Below, one piece after another: positions 8,909 to 16,711 of a DNA stretch of 64,000 nucleotides. A program made the position numbers and the translations under genes. Location of the stretch: contig NZ_AUID01000009.1 of assembly GCF_000423525.1 (NCBI RefSeq), positions 1 through 64,000 of the forward strand, given 5' to 3'. The notes beneath the pieces were generated by a model that ran no database searches, was not told where the DNA came from, and was given only the letters and a program-made list of their open reading frames with translations. The stretch comes from Proteocatella sphenisci DSM 23131 (lineage in GTDB: Bacteria; Bacillota; Clostridia; Peptostreptococcales; Filifactoraceae). How positions within the stretch are numbered: position 1 is the first letter of the stretch; every line of letters begins with the position of its first letter.

Positions 8909-9685
8909 TTATTTTTTAATGAATACAGGTTTTCTTTTTTCAAGAAAAGCCGCCATTCCTTCTTTTTGGTCTTCTGTAGAAAAACATAGTCCGAAAAGAC
9001 TGGCTTCTATCTCTATGGCTGTGCTAATATCAGTCTGAGATCCACGTTCGATTGCTTCTTTGGCATATGCAACTGCAAGTTGCGCATTAGAAGAGATTTT
9101 TTTGGCCATTTCAAGAGCAGTTTCCATAAGTTTTTCTGGCTCAGTAATGTGATTTACCAGACCTATTTCTTTGGCCACCTGCGCGTTTATAATATTTCCA
9201 GTAAATATGAGTTCCTTTGCTTTCCCTGGACCTACAAGCCTTGACATCCTCTGGGTTCCAGAAAATCCCGGTGTAATTCCAAGACCTACTTCGGGCTGAC
9301 CGAACTTGGCTTTTTCTGAGGCAATCCTTATGTCACATGCCATTGCAAGCTCACAGCCACCACCAAGTGCGAATCCATTTACAGCCGCAATTACAGCTTT
9401 TGGCATTTCTTCAAGCTTTCTAAATATCGATGCCCCAAATTTACCGAACTCTTTGCCCTCAGAAGCATTCAAAACACTCATCTGAGCAATGTCTGCACCT
9501 GCTACAAAGGCTTTTCCTTGGCCAGTTATGATAATCACGTTCACATTATCATCATTTGCCGCTTCATCAACAGCTTCCCCAAGCTGACTGAGCAGGTCCG
9601 TATTAAGGGAGTTAAGGGCTTCTGGCCTGTTAAGCTTTAAAACCAGGACGTTTTCAATGTACTCTTTCAAAATAAATTTTTCCAT
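8909..9685 (-). CDS. crt: Crotonase / 3-hydroxybutyryl-CoA dehydratase
   Basis: 258 residues of the enoyl-CoA hydratase family. It dehydrates 3-hydroxybutyryl-CoA to crotonyl-CoA. The oxyanion-hole region AFVAGADIAQM and the GGGCELAMACDIRIA and FGQPEVGLGITPGFSGTQR segments carrying the two catalytic Glu are intact. It is the promoter-proximal gene of the butyrate set and is divergent from the Rrf2 regulator. With hbd, thlA and bcd-etfBA it gives a complete acetyl-CoA to butyryl-CoA route in 6.4 kb. Confidence 0.93.
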   Translation of the reverse strand: MEKFILKEYIENVLVLKLNRPEALNSLNTDLLSQLGEAVDEAANDDNVNVIIITGQGKAFVAGADIAQMSVLNASEGKEFGKFGASIFRKLEEMPKAVIAAVNGFALGGGCELAMACDIRIASEKAKFGQPEVGLGITPGFSGTQRMSRLVGPGKAKELIFTGNIINAQVAKEIGLVNHITEPEKLMETALEMAKKISSNAQLAVAYAKEAIERGSQTDISTAIEIEASLFGLCFSTEDQKEGMAAFLEKRKPVFIKK

Positions 9686-9743
9686 ACTTTTTCTCCTTTC
9701 ATTTTATAAATCTCATACTCAACTTTTCTTAAGGTCCATCCTC

Positions 9744-9772
9744 ATAATATCATTGATTTACTAAATTTTCAA
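9744..9772 (-). promoter_or_regulatory. Promoter of crt
   Basis: Minus strand TTGAAA (9767-9772) and TATTAT (9744-9749), spacer 17 bp. A perfect 12-bp palindrome ATCCATATGGAT (9776-9787) lies just upstream, between this promoter and that of the divergent Rrf2 gene. Confidence 0.6.
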
Positions 9773-9822
9773 CAAATCCATATGGATATTAGATGCTCTT
9801 GTTTTTTTATGGGCTTATACAA

Positions 9823-9851
9823 TTGATATCAAAACGAAGCTATGATATAAT
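9823..9851 (+). promoter_or_regulatory. Promoter of the Rrf2 regulator gene
   Basis: TTGATA (9823-9828) and TATAAT (9846-9851) with a 17-bp spacer, 20 bp before the start codon. The -35 forms part of a palindrome TTGATATCAA, which could be an autoregulatory site. Confidence 0.65.
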
Positions 9852-9871
9852 CCATTTAAAGAGGTGTAATT

Positions 9872-10309
9872 ATGAAAATTTCAACTAAAGGCAGATATGT
9901 TCTGCGTATGCTTCTGGACCTTTCTGAACACAAGGGAGAGGGCTACGTAGCTCTTAAAGATATAGCTAAAAGACAGGGAATATCCAAAAAATATCTTGAA
10001 CAGATAATCCCTCTTCTTAATAATGCTGATATGCTTGTTGCAAGCCGTGGATATCAAGGAGGCTATATGCTAGCAAAAGATCCTTCCATGTATACAGTAG
10101 GAGATATACTTCGAATAACAGAAGGCAGCATTGCTCCTGTATCGTGTCTTGAGGGAAACAATTCTACTTGCGAAAGAGAAGGACAGTGCATGACCCTTTA
10201 TGTCTGGCAGGGTCTGGATAAAGTTATTTCAGAGTATCTTGACAGTATCACACTCCAGGATATTTTGGACAAGCACAGAAAAGAATTTATTTTTGATTTC
10301 AGTATTTAA
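9872..10309 (+). CDS. Rrf2-family transcriptional regulator, IscR-like three-cysteine type
   Basis: 145 residues. A winged helix-turn-helix fills about residues 1-65 (KISTKGRYVLRMLLDL, LKDIAKRQGISKKYLEQIIP, ASRGYQGGYML), the standard Rrf2 DNA-binding domain. Cysteines at 92, 100 and 106 are spaced almost as in IscR (92, 98, 104), where they hold an iron-sulfur cluster; the Bacillus CymR lacks this set. So an Fe-S-sensing role is plausible. The gene is convergent with cysK, a common target of CymR/IscR regulators, and divergent from crt. Control of cysteine or Fe-S metabolism is inference from context. Confidence 0.85.
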   Translation: MKISTKGRYVLRMLLDLSEHKGEGYVALKDIAKRQGISKKYLEQIIPLLNNADMLVASRGYQGGYMLAKDPSMYTVGDILRITEGSIAPVSCLEGNNSTCEREGQCMTLYVWQGLDKVISEYLDSITLQDILDKHRKEFIFDFSI

Positions 10310-10363
10310 AACAATAAAGAAAGCATGTTCCATATGGAACATGCTTTCTTTATTGTTTTAAAT
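10304..10363. terminator. Bidirectional terminator, perfect 60-bp palindrome
   Basis: Every base from 10304 to 10333 pairs with 10334 to 10363, centred on CCATATGG. The palindrome includes the stop codon of the Rrf2 gene and abuts that of cysK. T-runs and A-runs within the arms make a terminator in both directions. Confidence 0.9.
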
Positions 10364-11290
10364 TTATATAAACATCGGCGTAGATAGGTATCGTTCTCCA
10401 TTATCTGGTAAAATTACAACTATAACCTTGCCTTCATTTTCTTTTCTTTTTCCAACTATCTCCGCTGCTTTTAGTGCCGCACCTGAAGATATTCCCGCAA
10501 GTATTCCTTCTTTTGTTGATATAGCTTTAGCCATTTCAAAAGCATCTTCATTTTCTATTGTTATTATTTCATCATAAATCTGAGTATCAAGTGTTTCAGG
10601 TACAAAACCCGCACCCAAACCTTGAATCTTATGTGGCCCTGGTTTCCCTCCCGAAAGTATCGGTGAAGCTGCCGGCTCTACTCCAATAACTTTAATATCA
10701 GGATTTTTACTCTTAAGATATTTACCTGCCCCACTTATGGTACCGCCAGTACCTATACCAGCTATGAATATATCTACTTCACCATCAGTATCATTCCATA
10801 TTTCTGGTCCTGTAGTTTCAAAATGTATCTTTGGATTAGCCGGGTTGTTAAACTGGCTTGGAATAAAGCTGTTTTCTATTTTTTCTGCCAGTTCTGCTGC
10901 TTTTTCTATAGCACCTTTCATCCCTTTTGTTCCCTCAGTCAAAATTACTTCTGCACCGTAAGCTCTAAGCAGGTTTCTTCGTTCCACGCTCATAGTCTCT
11001 GGCATAGTGAGTATTACTTTGTATCCTCTCGCAGCTGCTGCCGAAGCAATTCCTATTCCTGTATTTCCGCTCGTAGGCTCAATTATAACAGTTCCTTCTC
11101 TTATTAAATTTTTTTCTTCTGCATCTTTTATCATTGCATTTGCAATCCTGTCTTTAACACTACCAGCAGGATTGAAATATTCTAATTTTACGAGCACTGT
11201 TGCCTTTATGTCAAATTCTTTTTCTAAATTTGCAAGCTCTACTATCGGTGTGTTTCCTACCAGGTCCTTTATTCTTTTGTATGTTTTCAT
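10364..11290 (-). CDS. cysK: Cysteine synthase (O-acetylserine sulfhydrylase)
   Basis: 308 residues, normal length. A PLP enzyme making cysteine from O-acetylserine and sulfide. The PLP-binding Lys is in [15 protein letters not shown] (about residue 46), the substrate loop is [10 protein letters not shown], the phosphate-binding glycines are in [15 protein letters not shown], and SSGAALKAA lies near the C-terminus. The gene has its own promoter with GTAGGT repeats in the leader. Nothing in the sequence suggests the CysM or cystathionine synthase subtype. Confidence 0.93.
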   Translation of the reverse strand: MKTYKRIKDLVGNTPIVELANLEKEFDIKATVLVKLEYFNPAGSVKDRIANAMIKDAEEKNLIREGTVIIEPTSGNTGIGIASAAAARGYKVILTMPETMSVERRNLLRAYGAEVILTEGTKGMKGAIEKAAELAEKIENSFIPSQFNNPANPKIHFETTGPEIWNDTDGEVDIFIAGIGTGGTISGAGKYLKSKNPDIKVIGVEPAASPILSGGKPGPHKIQGLGAGFVPETLDTQIYDEIITIENEDAFEMAKAISTKEGILAGISSGAALKAAEIVGKRKENEGKVIVVILPDNGERYLSTPMFI

Positions 11291-11317
11291 ATTAAACTCC
11301 TTTTCTCGGAAATAATA

Positions 11318-11336
11318 ACCTACTAAACCTACCTAC
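11318..11336 (-). promoter_or_regulatory. Repeated GTAGGT motif in the cysK leader, candidate operator
   Basis: On the plus strand ACCTAC occurs at 11318, 11327 and 11331, within 19 bp and about 10 bp downstream of the inferred transcription start. It is a candidate binding site for the neighbouring Rrf2 regulator. No consensus was checked. Confidence 0.35.
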
Positions 11337-11349
11337 TTTATATGTTTCA

Positions 11350-11378
11350 ATTTTAATCCTTTTTTTTAACTTTGTCAA
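11350..11378 (-). promoter_or_regulatory. Promoter of cysK
   Basis: Minus strand TTGACA (11373-11378) and TAAAAT (11350-11355), spacer 17 bp. It starts just after the end of the YeiH remnant. Confidence 0.7.
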
Positions 11379-11395
11379 TATAATGTCTTGATTTT

Positions 11396-11698
11396 CTACC
11401 AAATTTCCATCAATCTTTGCATTATAAGACTTACTGCCGTTATTCCAGTCCAGCATGCAAATCCCATAATTAGAGGTTTCCCACCTGTTCTGACAAGTTT
11501 TATAACATCTGTGTTAAATCCGATTGCAGCCATAGCAAGTATTATAAAGAATTTACTCACTTCTCTTATAGGTGCAAATATCTCTATGGGCATTCCTATT
11601 GAAACTGCTACAGGATACATTGATCCCAATGCCCAGGATGGAACCGCAATCAAAATACAAATTAAGACTCCTGCAAAATTATTTTTGATGTTTTCCAT
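11396..11698 (-). pseudogene. Internally deleted YeiH/UPF0324-family membrane protein remnant
   Basis: An open frame of 100 codons from an ATG preceded by a GAGG site. The first 33 or so residues (GVLICILIAVPSWALGSMYPV) resemble the first helix of YeiH-type putative sulfate exporters; from about residue 45 (REVSKFFIILAMAAIGFNTD through TGGKPLIMGFACWTGI) they match the family's C-terminus. Full-length members have about 330-340 residues, so some 230 internal residues are missing without a frameshift. It is probably a decaying gene; a functional two- or three-helix protein is less likely. It sits next to cysK, fitting a former sulfur-related role. Confidence 0.65.
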
Positions 11699-11786
11699 TT
11701 TTGTCCTCGTTTCAATGAATAAAAATATGTGTAAATTTTTTCTCATTGAACAGTTTCACCCATTTTCACCTTAATGTACAATGTTT

Positions 11787-12707
11787 TTAATACGTGCTTT
11801 CTATTTCTTTTATTTTTTTGTATAGCAATTCGTTTACCGGCGATTCTACGGAGTGTTCCTTAGATAGATTTATGACCGTTCCCGAAAAAAGCTCTACTTC
11901 TGATTTACGTTTTTCAATTCCATCTTGACGCATTGATGGCATATTTTCAGGGTCTAGTGAATCTACAATACTTAAATAATCCTGAAGTTCTTTTTCCGTA
12001 ACGTTGGCTCCTTCATATTCAGATAATTTTACTACCTCTCTCATCGCTCCAATCATCATATACCTTGGTTCTCCTGGGCTCTGTATAGTCTTGTATGTTC
12101 CTTCATTTACCATAACCACCTGATTCACACCCACATTAAGCATGAATTTACTCCACATTCTGTGAATGATGTCTTTTTCTCTTGTGTAAGGCAGCTGGAC
12201 CTTTTCAAAAAAATCGCACAGGCTGTCGAGCCTTTCTCTCTTTTGTTTATCCTCACTTTGTATCCCAACTATAAGCTCTCCCATTTTAGAATAAGAAAGA
12301 TCATTCCCAAGTTTTACAGCATCCATCCCCTGTGCCACGCAGTGTATAATCCTCTCTTTTCCATATCTGTCCGAAATAATTTTTTCGCTTGAGATTCCAT
12401 TTAGCACCGATATTATCGTTGTGTTATCGCCTATCTGATTTTTTGCCGTTTCAAGCGCTTCTTCAAGTCTTGTAGATTTAACTGCAAAAATTACAAGATC
12501 TGCCGGCTCGCCTTTAAGGTCTTCTGAAATATAGCTAAAGTCACAGACTTTACCATTACATAAAGATACTTCCTGATTGTATTTTTTTATTCTGTCGTCA
12601 CTTGCAATAAAAGAGACTGCAGACTTTCCCATTTTTTCTGTAAAATGATAACCAAACAATATACCAAGAGCTCCCCTGCCCACTATTACTACTTTTTTTA
12701 TTTCCAT
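11787..12707 (-). CDS. 2-dehydropantoate 2-reductase (PanE/ApbA family)
   Basis: 306 residues. The N-terminal NADP Rossmann motif is VVIVGRGALGILFGYHF. The middle NxxS-type segment (VISVLNGISSEKIISDRYG) and the C-terminal helical domain (WSKFMLNVGVNQV, with the conserved Lys and Asn) are the ketopantoate reductase pattern. It would make pantoate for CoA synthesis, agreeing with coaX and a pantothenate-type transporter elsewhere in the window, but no panB or panC is nearby. The family also includes reductases of unknown substrate, so the specific function is moderately sure. Confidence 0.75.
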   Translation of the reverse strand: MEIKKVVIVGRGALGILFGYHFTEKMGKSAVSFIASDDRIKKYNQEVSLCNGKVCDFSYISEDLKGEPADLVIFAVKSTRLEEALETAKNQIGDNTTIISVLNGISSEKIISDRYGKERIIHCVAQGMDAVKLGNDLSYSKMGELIVGIQSEDKQKRERLDSLCDFFEKVQLPYTREKDIIHRMWSKFMLNVGVNQVVMVNEGTYKTIQSPGEPRYMMIGAMREVVKLSEYEGANVTEKELQDYLSIVDSLDPENMPSMRQDGIEKRKSEVELFSGTVINLSKEHSVESPVNELLYKKIKEIESTY

Positions 12708-12743
12708 AATTATAACCTCGTTTACAAATTAATTTAAATTCAA

Positions 12744-14345
12744 CTATATATTTCTTAATACCTTCAAATCTTTTTTTATTTTCCTTTTTTCATTATACAT
12801 CTTCTCGTCGGCATTGTTTACAATTGCATCGATATATTCATTAGAATCAAATCTGAATGTTTCAATACCATGGCTTGCACTAATTAAATAATTCCTATTT
12901 TCCGTCTCATTCACATTTTTGTATTCTTTAATAATACGGTTCCAAATTTCTTCCGATTGGTCTTCATCAAGGCCTTCAAATATTATCAGGAATTCGTCGC
13001 CTCCCAGCCTGGCCACAAAGTCATTATTTCGGATATTTTTTTCAATTCCATTTACTACACTTAAAATAAGTTCATCCCCTGCTTCATGTCCCAGAGCATC
13101 ATTTACTTCCTTCAATCCATTTATATCAATAAAACAAACACTAATCTGACCGTCGTTTTTAGACATTTTCTTATATAGCTGGGCCAATTTTTCAAACCCG
13201 GCACGTCTATTATATGCTCCTGTCATGACGTCATATTCCGAAAAATACTTTATCCGTTCTCTCTCATTTTTATTAATAGAAATTAGCATTGCTATAATAA
13301 CAGACACCATAAGAATAAGGAGATACCAGATATAATTATCCTTGATTACGCCCATAAGCATTTGTCCCAAGCTTTGAGTGAACAATTTGCCGTTTTGTGT
13401 TTCTGTTGGCAGGTAAGAAACCAGCATCCAGTCTCCTGAGCCAAGAACTATATCATAAGCTGAGTTGTCTATTGCAAACGCTCTGTTTGTAATAATATTT
13501 GAATATATAAAAGCACCATTTCCACTCAACAGGTATCCATCTTTATTGTTTTGCATGTTTTCCCACTCATCAGGATAATTATTGCTAAAGCTCTGATTTA
13601 CTCTTTCAGGATACATAAAGGACCATTCATTGTTACTGTTTTTACTGTCATAAATCCAGTAGCCATTATTATTTAGCATGAATATTATGCCATTACTTCC
13701 AGACGATACTTCTTTTACCTGTTCCAGCATATCATCTGCAGAATAATTCAAAATAAAAATTCCATTAAATTTTCCATTTTGATCATAATATGGCATCGAA
13801 ACCCTTAGCATCGGCTTAATTGGCTCTTCTATGGTATTATTTTCCATATTCAAATCTAAAGTGGATATGTAAATTTGATTTTTCGATAAATTGATAGTAT
13901 CCGTAAAATAATACCTGTCTTTTTTATTTTGCAGATTTGCTTTATCAACAATAATTGCTTCATTTTTCTTATAATTTACCCTTACAACTTCATTTCCATC
14001 TGCATCTATAAATCTGATTTGATCATAGGTTTTTTTTCTATTTGAAAATGCCAGCCATTGTTTCTCAATTTCAAAATAGTTTCCGTCACCTTTGTCATAC
14101 ATACGAAAGCAATCTGACACATATAATAAATCACTGGTGATTTTATTTATTTTATTAGTAACAATCTTATTTTCTACTTCAATAAGCCTCTGTTCATTGT
14201 TCAATAGCTCATTTTTCTTACTTTCATTCAACGCATACTGTAATAGTGAAGTAATAGAAAAAAAGACTGAACTGAATATCAGGAAAAAAATCAATGTATA
14301 TTTTAAAAAAGTCTTCTTATCTTTAATTAATATTGTTTTTATCAT
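12744..14345 (-). CDS. Membrane diguanylate cyclase with extracellular dCACHE sensor and GGDEF domain
   Basis: 533 residues. A transmembrane helix at about residues 15-37 and another at about 335-357 flank a large extracellular region of dCACHE type (WLAFSNRKKTYDQIRFID, FNGIFILNYSADDML, GDWMLVSYLP). The cytoplasmic GGDEF domain begins near 375 (YDVMTGAYNRRAGFEKL) and has an intact RLGGDEF active site. The RxxD inhibitory site RNND lies five residues before GGDEF. It should synthesise cyclic di-GMP in response to an external ligand, with product feedback. It forms the opposing activity to the HD-GYP protein at 51188-52858. It stands alone with no clear operon partner. Confidence 0.9.
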   Translation of the reverse strand: MIKTILIKDKKTFLKYTLIFFLIFSSVFFSITSLLQYALNESKKNELLNNEQRLIEVENKIVTNKINKITSDLLYVSDCFRMYDKGDGNYFEIEKQWLAFSNRKKTYDQIRFIDADGNEVVRVNYKKNEAIIVDKANLQNKKDRYYFTDTINLSKNQIYISTLDLNMENNTIEEPIKPMLRVSMPYYDQNGKFNGIFILNYSADDMLEQVKEVSSGSNGIIFMLNNNGYWIYDSKNSNNEWSFMYPERVNQSFSNNYPDEWENMQNNKDGYLLSGNGAFIYSNIITNRAFAIDNSAYDIVLGSGDWMLVSYLPTETQNGKLFTQSLGQMLMGVIKDNYIWYLLILMVSVIIAMLISINKNERERIKYFSEYDVMTGAYNRRAGFEKLAQLYKKMSKNDGQISVCFIDINGLKEVNDALGHEAGDELILSVVNGIEKNIRNNDFVARLGGDEFLIIFEGLDEDQSEEIWNRIIKEYKNVNETENRNYLISASHGIETFRFDSNEYIDAIVNNADEKMYNEKRKIKKDLKVLRNI

Positions 14346-14422
14346 TTAGTTTTTACCTGCTTTTTATTTTTCACCTTTATTTTACCACATATCCAAAAAT
14401 CAACAAACAAATAACTTCCGCA

Positions 14423-14457
14423 AAAAAACCCCAGAAACAAAGTCCCTGAGGTTTTTG
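14423..14457 (-). terminator. Terminator after rpsI
   Basis: Stem AAAAACCTCAG/CTGGGGTTTTT (minus strand, one G-U pair) with an 11-nt loop, followed by Ts, 14 bp after the rpsI stop. Confidence 0.85.
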
Positions 14458-14470
14458 TATAAAGATATTT

Positions 14471-14863
14471 CTATCTTTTTGAGAACTGAGGAGCTCTTCT
14501 AGCTGCCTTAAGTCCATATTTCTTTCTTTCTTTCATTCTTGCATCTCTTGTAAGGAATCCTGCTGCTTTAAGAGCTGGTCTTAATTCTGCATCTGCCTTT
14601 AAAAGCGCTCTTGATATTCCGTGTCTGATTGCTCCAGATTGTCCACTGAACCCTCCGCCGTTAACATTTACAAACACATCATATTTTGATAATGTATCAG
14701 TCATCTGAAGAGGTCTGCGAACGTCTCTCTTAAGAGTTTCATATCCAAAAAATTCTTCTATGTCTCTTCCGTTAATAACAATGTTTCCTTGTCCTGGTAA
14801 AAGTCTTACTCTTGCAACAGAGCTTTTTCTTCTTCCAGTTCCATAATATTGTACCTTAGCCAT
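14471..14863 (-). CDS. rpsI: 30S ribosomal protein S9
   Basis: 130 residues, standard length. Opens with [18 protein letters not shown] and ends with the invariant SKR tail after RRAPQF, which reaches the P-site tRNA in the ribosome. The conserved [19 protein letters not shown] block is present. It is 17 bp after rplM, the universal bacterial pair, and is followed by a terminator. Confidence 0.98.
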   Translation of the reverse strand: MAKVQYYGTGRRKSSVARVRLLPGQGNIVINGRDIEEFFGYETLKRDVRRPLQMTDTLSKYDVFVNVNGGGFSGQSGAIRHGISRALLKADAELRPALKAAGFLTRDARMKERKKYGLKAARRAPQFSKR

Positions 14864-14879
14864 GAATTTTTCTCCTTTC

Positions 14880-15311
14880 TTAAATTGTTTCTAAAGTTTC
14901 AAGTTTTTGTGCTTGGTGAGTGTGCTCTGGTCCAACAAACAACTTAAGTCTCTTCATCATAGGAGATCTTAATTTAGTTTTTGGCAGCATACCATTTACA
15001 GAAGCCTTAAGAACTTCTTCCGGTTTCTCTGCAAGCATTCTTCTCAAAGGAGCTTCCTTCATGTTACCGATATAACCTGTATGGTGTCTGTATATTTTCT
15101 GATCTAATTTCTTTCCTGTTACAGCTATTTTTTCTGCATTTACTACTACTACAAAATCTCCGCCATCAACGTGTGGAGTATATGTTACTTTGTGCTTTCC
15201 TCTTAAGATAGTTGCTATCTCAGTTGAAAGTCTTCCTAATGTTTTTCCCTCTGCATCGACAATAAACCATTTTCTTGTAACTTCTGCAGGTTTAGAAATG
15301 TAAGACTTCAT
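14880..15311 (-). CDS. rplM: 50S ribosomal protein L13
   Basis: 143 residues. Recognised by [52 protein letters not shown] and [21 protein letters not shown]. First gene of the rplM-rpsI operon. A consensus promoter lies inside the end of truA and the leader can fold, so autoregulation by L13 is possible as in other Firmicutes. Confidence 0.98.
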   Translation of the reverse strand: MKSYISKPAEVTRKWFIVDAEGKTLGRLSTEIATILRGKHKVTYTPHVDGGDFVVVVNAEKIAVTGKKLDQKIYRHHTGYIGNMKEAPLRRMLAEKPEEVLKASVNGMLPKTKLRSPMMKRLKLFVGPEHTHQAQKLETLETI

Positions 15312-15339
15312 TCTAATTCCTCCTTAAACAAATAAACCA

Positions 15340-15392
15340 ACTATTAGTGTATGAATAAAGTCCGGGGCAGTGGACATATAGTTTACACATTC
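15340..15392 (-). promoter_or_regulatory. Structured leader of rplM, candidate L13 autoregulatory RNA
   Basis: Two nested stems: GTCC (15360-15363)/GGAC (15372-15375) and GTGT (15347-15350)/ACAC (15385-15388), between the promoter and the AGGAGG site. Position fits the L13 leader known in Firmicutes, but I cannot verify the consensus. Confidence 0.45.
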
Positions 15393-15398
15393 TTTAAG

Positions 15399-15427
15399 AT
15401 TATAATGCATTTAAAGCTCATTGTCAA
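15399..15427 (-). promoter_or_regulatory. Consensus promoter of rplM-rpsI inside truA
   Basis: Minus strand TTGACA (15422-15427), 17-bp spacer, TATAAT (15399-15404): a perfect housekeeping promoter overlapping the last codons of truA. Confidence 0.85.
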
Positions 15428-16157
15428 TAGAATAGCTCACTTTTTTTAGATACAGACCCATTGCCGGAGCTGTGGGTCCTGCAAATTCTCTTGACTTTGA
15501 CTCCAAAATTTTTTCAACATTTATATCTTGACCCTTGCCTGCCTCTATTAATGTTCCTGCAATTATCCTTACCATGTTATAGAGGAAACCGTTTCCGGTT
15601 ATTTCCATTTCAATTATATCACCGTATTTTTTAAGTTCCAGAGAGTATACCGTCCTTACAAATTTCTTAGCGGATGAGCCTTCGGATTTGAATGCCGAAA
15701 AATCATGTTGCCCGACAATCATAGCTGCCTGTTTTCTCATGCTTTCTATGTCAAGGTCTCCTTTAACGTAATATGATCTGTTTTTTTCAAAAGATCTTCT
15801 CACTGAGCCTGTCTGTATTCTGTAAATATAAGTTTTCTCTTTAGCTACAAATCTTGAATGAAAGCTCTCATTTACTAGGGTGCTTTCTATTATTCTGATA
15901 TCATCATTCAGTTTCGAATTCAGGGCATATTTGAGCCTTTCAGGGGCTATAGTGGTGTCCGTGTGAAAATTGACCACTTGGCCAAGTGCATGAACTCCCG
16001 CATCAGTTCTTCCAGATGCTATCAGTTTTGGTTTTTTTCTTGTAATTTTCTCGATTGCATCTTCAATTGCAGCCTCAACCGTATTTAAACTCCCCTGTTT
16101 CTGCCATCCATAAAAAGATGTGCCTATATATTCTATAGTAAGTTTTATATTCATCAA
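15411..16157 (-). CDS. truA: tRNA pseudouridine(38-40) synthase
   Basis: 248 residues. Modifies uridines 38-40 in the tRNA anticodon arm. The catalytic Asp is in ASGRTDAGVHALGQV (about residue 52); NFHTDTTIAPERL, RSYYVKGDLDIESM and FLYNMVRIIAGTLIEAG are the family's conserved blocks. It precedes rplM, as in many Firmicutes (ecf-truA-rplM-rpsI order), but no ecf genes precede it here; upstream on the other strand is an unrelated small gene. Confidence 0.97.
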   Translation of the reverse strand: MMNIKLTIEYIGTSFYGWQKQGSLNTVEAAIEDAIEKITRKKPKLIASGRTDAGVHALGQVVNFHTDTTIAPERLKYALNSKLNDDIRIIESTLVNESFHSRFVAKEKTYIYRIQTGSVRRSFEKNRSYYVKGDLDIESMRKQAAMIVGQHDFSAFKSEGSSAKKFVRTVYSLELKKYGDIIEMEITGNGFLYNMVRIIAGTLIEAGKGQDINVEKILESKSREFAGPTAPAMGLYLKKVSYSIDNEL

Positions 16158-16273
16158 TCTGTACTCCTCATGCTTATTAACTTACATAAGTATAACAAAA
16201 TTTTACAGGAAATTCAAATCAATTTATGCTGAAATTTTTTTGATTTTTTTAACAAATTTTATCACATTAGATG

Positions 16274-16302
16274 TTGCAATTTTTAGATAATTGTAATATA
16301 AT
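16274..16302 (+). promoter_or_regulatory. Promoter upstream of the small gene at 16352
   Basis: TTGCAA (16274-16279) and TATAAT (16297-16302) with a 17-bp spacer. The -10 is 50 bp before the ATG. Confidence 0.6.
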
Positions 16303-16351
16303 GTTTTATAACAATATCGCAAATAAATTAAATGAGGGGGTTTGATTATTT

Positions 16352-16657
16352 ATGGTACCACGTTTGCTTTTACTTTTTGCATTTTTTATTGTTTCATGCA
16401 AAGTTTTTCAGCTTATACATATTGAAATATTTAAAAAGAATCTGTGTGATGATAATTTTTACAGTGGTGGTTTGGCTGGTTCTTCTGAAAAATCGGAAAT
16501 TATGCAAAAATCTTCTGTAAGCTTAAATCTTCGCAGATCAAAAAGGCCAGACAAGGTCAGACCCGCTGCTAAACATAGGATTTCTAACCCTTCAACCAGA
16601 ACTGTTACATATTCTTCCTACCAAGCATACAAAAAATCAGGTACTGGTTTTAGATAA
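16352..16657 (+). CDS. Hypothetical small protein with N-terminal membrane segment and basic tail
   Basis: 101 residues, not recognised. A hydrophobic run at residues 3-16 (PRLLLLFAFFIVSC) could be a signal anchor; Cys16 is in a weak lipobox-like context (IVSCK), without the usual small residue pattern. The rest is hydrophilic, Ser/Thr/Lys/Arg-rich and low in complexity (RRSKRPDKVRPAAKHR). Support for a real gene: a promoter with -10 TATAAT, a GAGGGGG site 11 bp before the ATG, coding-like codon use, and a terminator 10 bp after the stop. The upstream in-frame alternative at 16332 is in another frame and rejected. Confidence 0.5.
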   Translation: MVPRLLLLFAFFIVSCKVFQLIHIEIFKKNLCDDNFYSGGLAGSSEKSEIMQKSSVSLNLRRSKRPDKVRPAAKHRISNPSTRTVTYSSYQAYKKSGTGFR

Positions 16658-16667
16658 AACTTTTCTT

Positions 16668-16692
16668 AAGATGAGCTTTGCTCATCTTTTTT
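16668..16692 (+). terminator. Terminator after the small gene
   Basis: AAGATGAG (16668-16675)/CTCATCTT (16681-16688) with a 5-nt loop and following Ts, 20 bp before the MFS start. Confidence 0.85.
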
Positions 16693-16711
16693 CGCGTGCG
16701 GAGGTGTCTAA

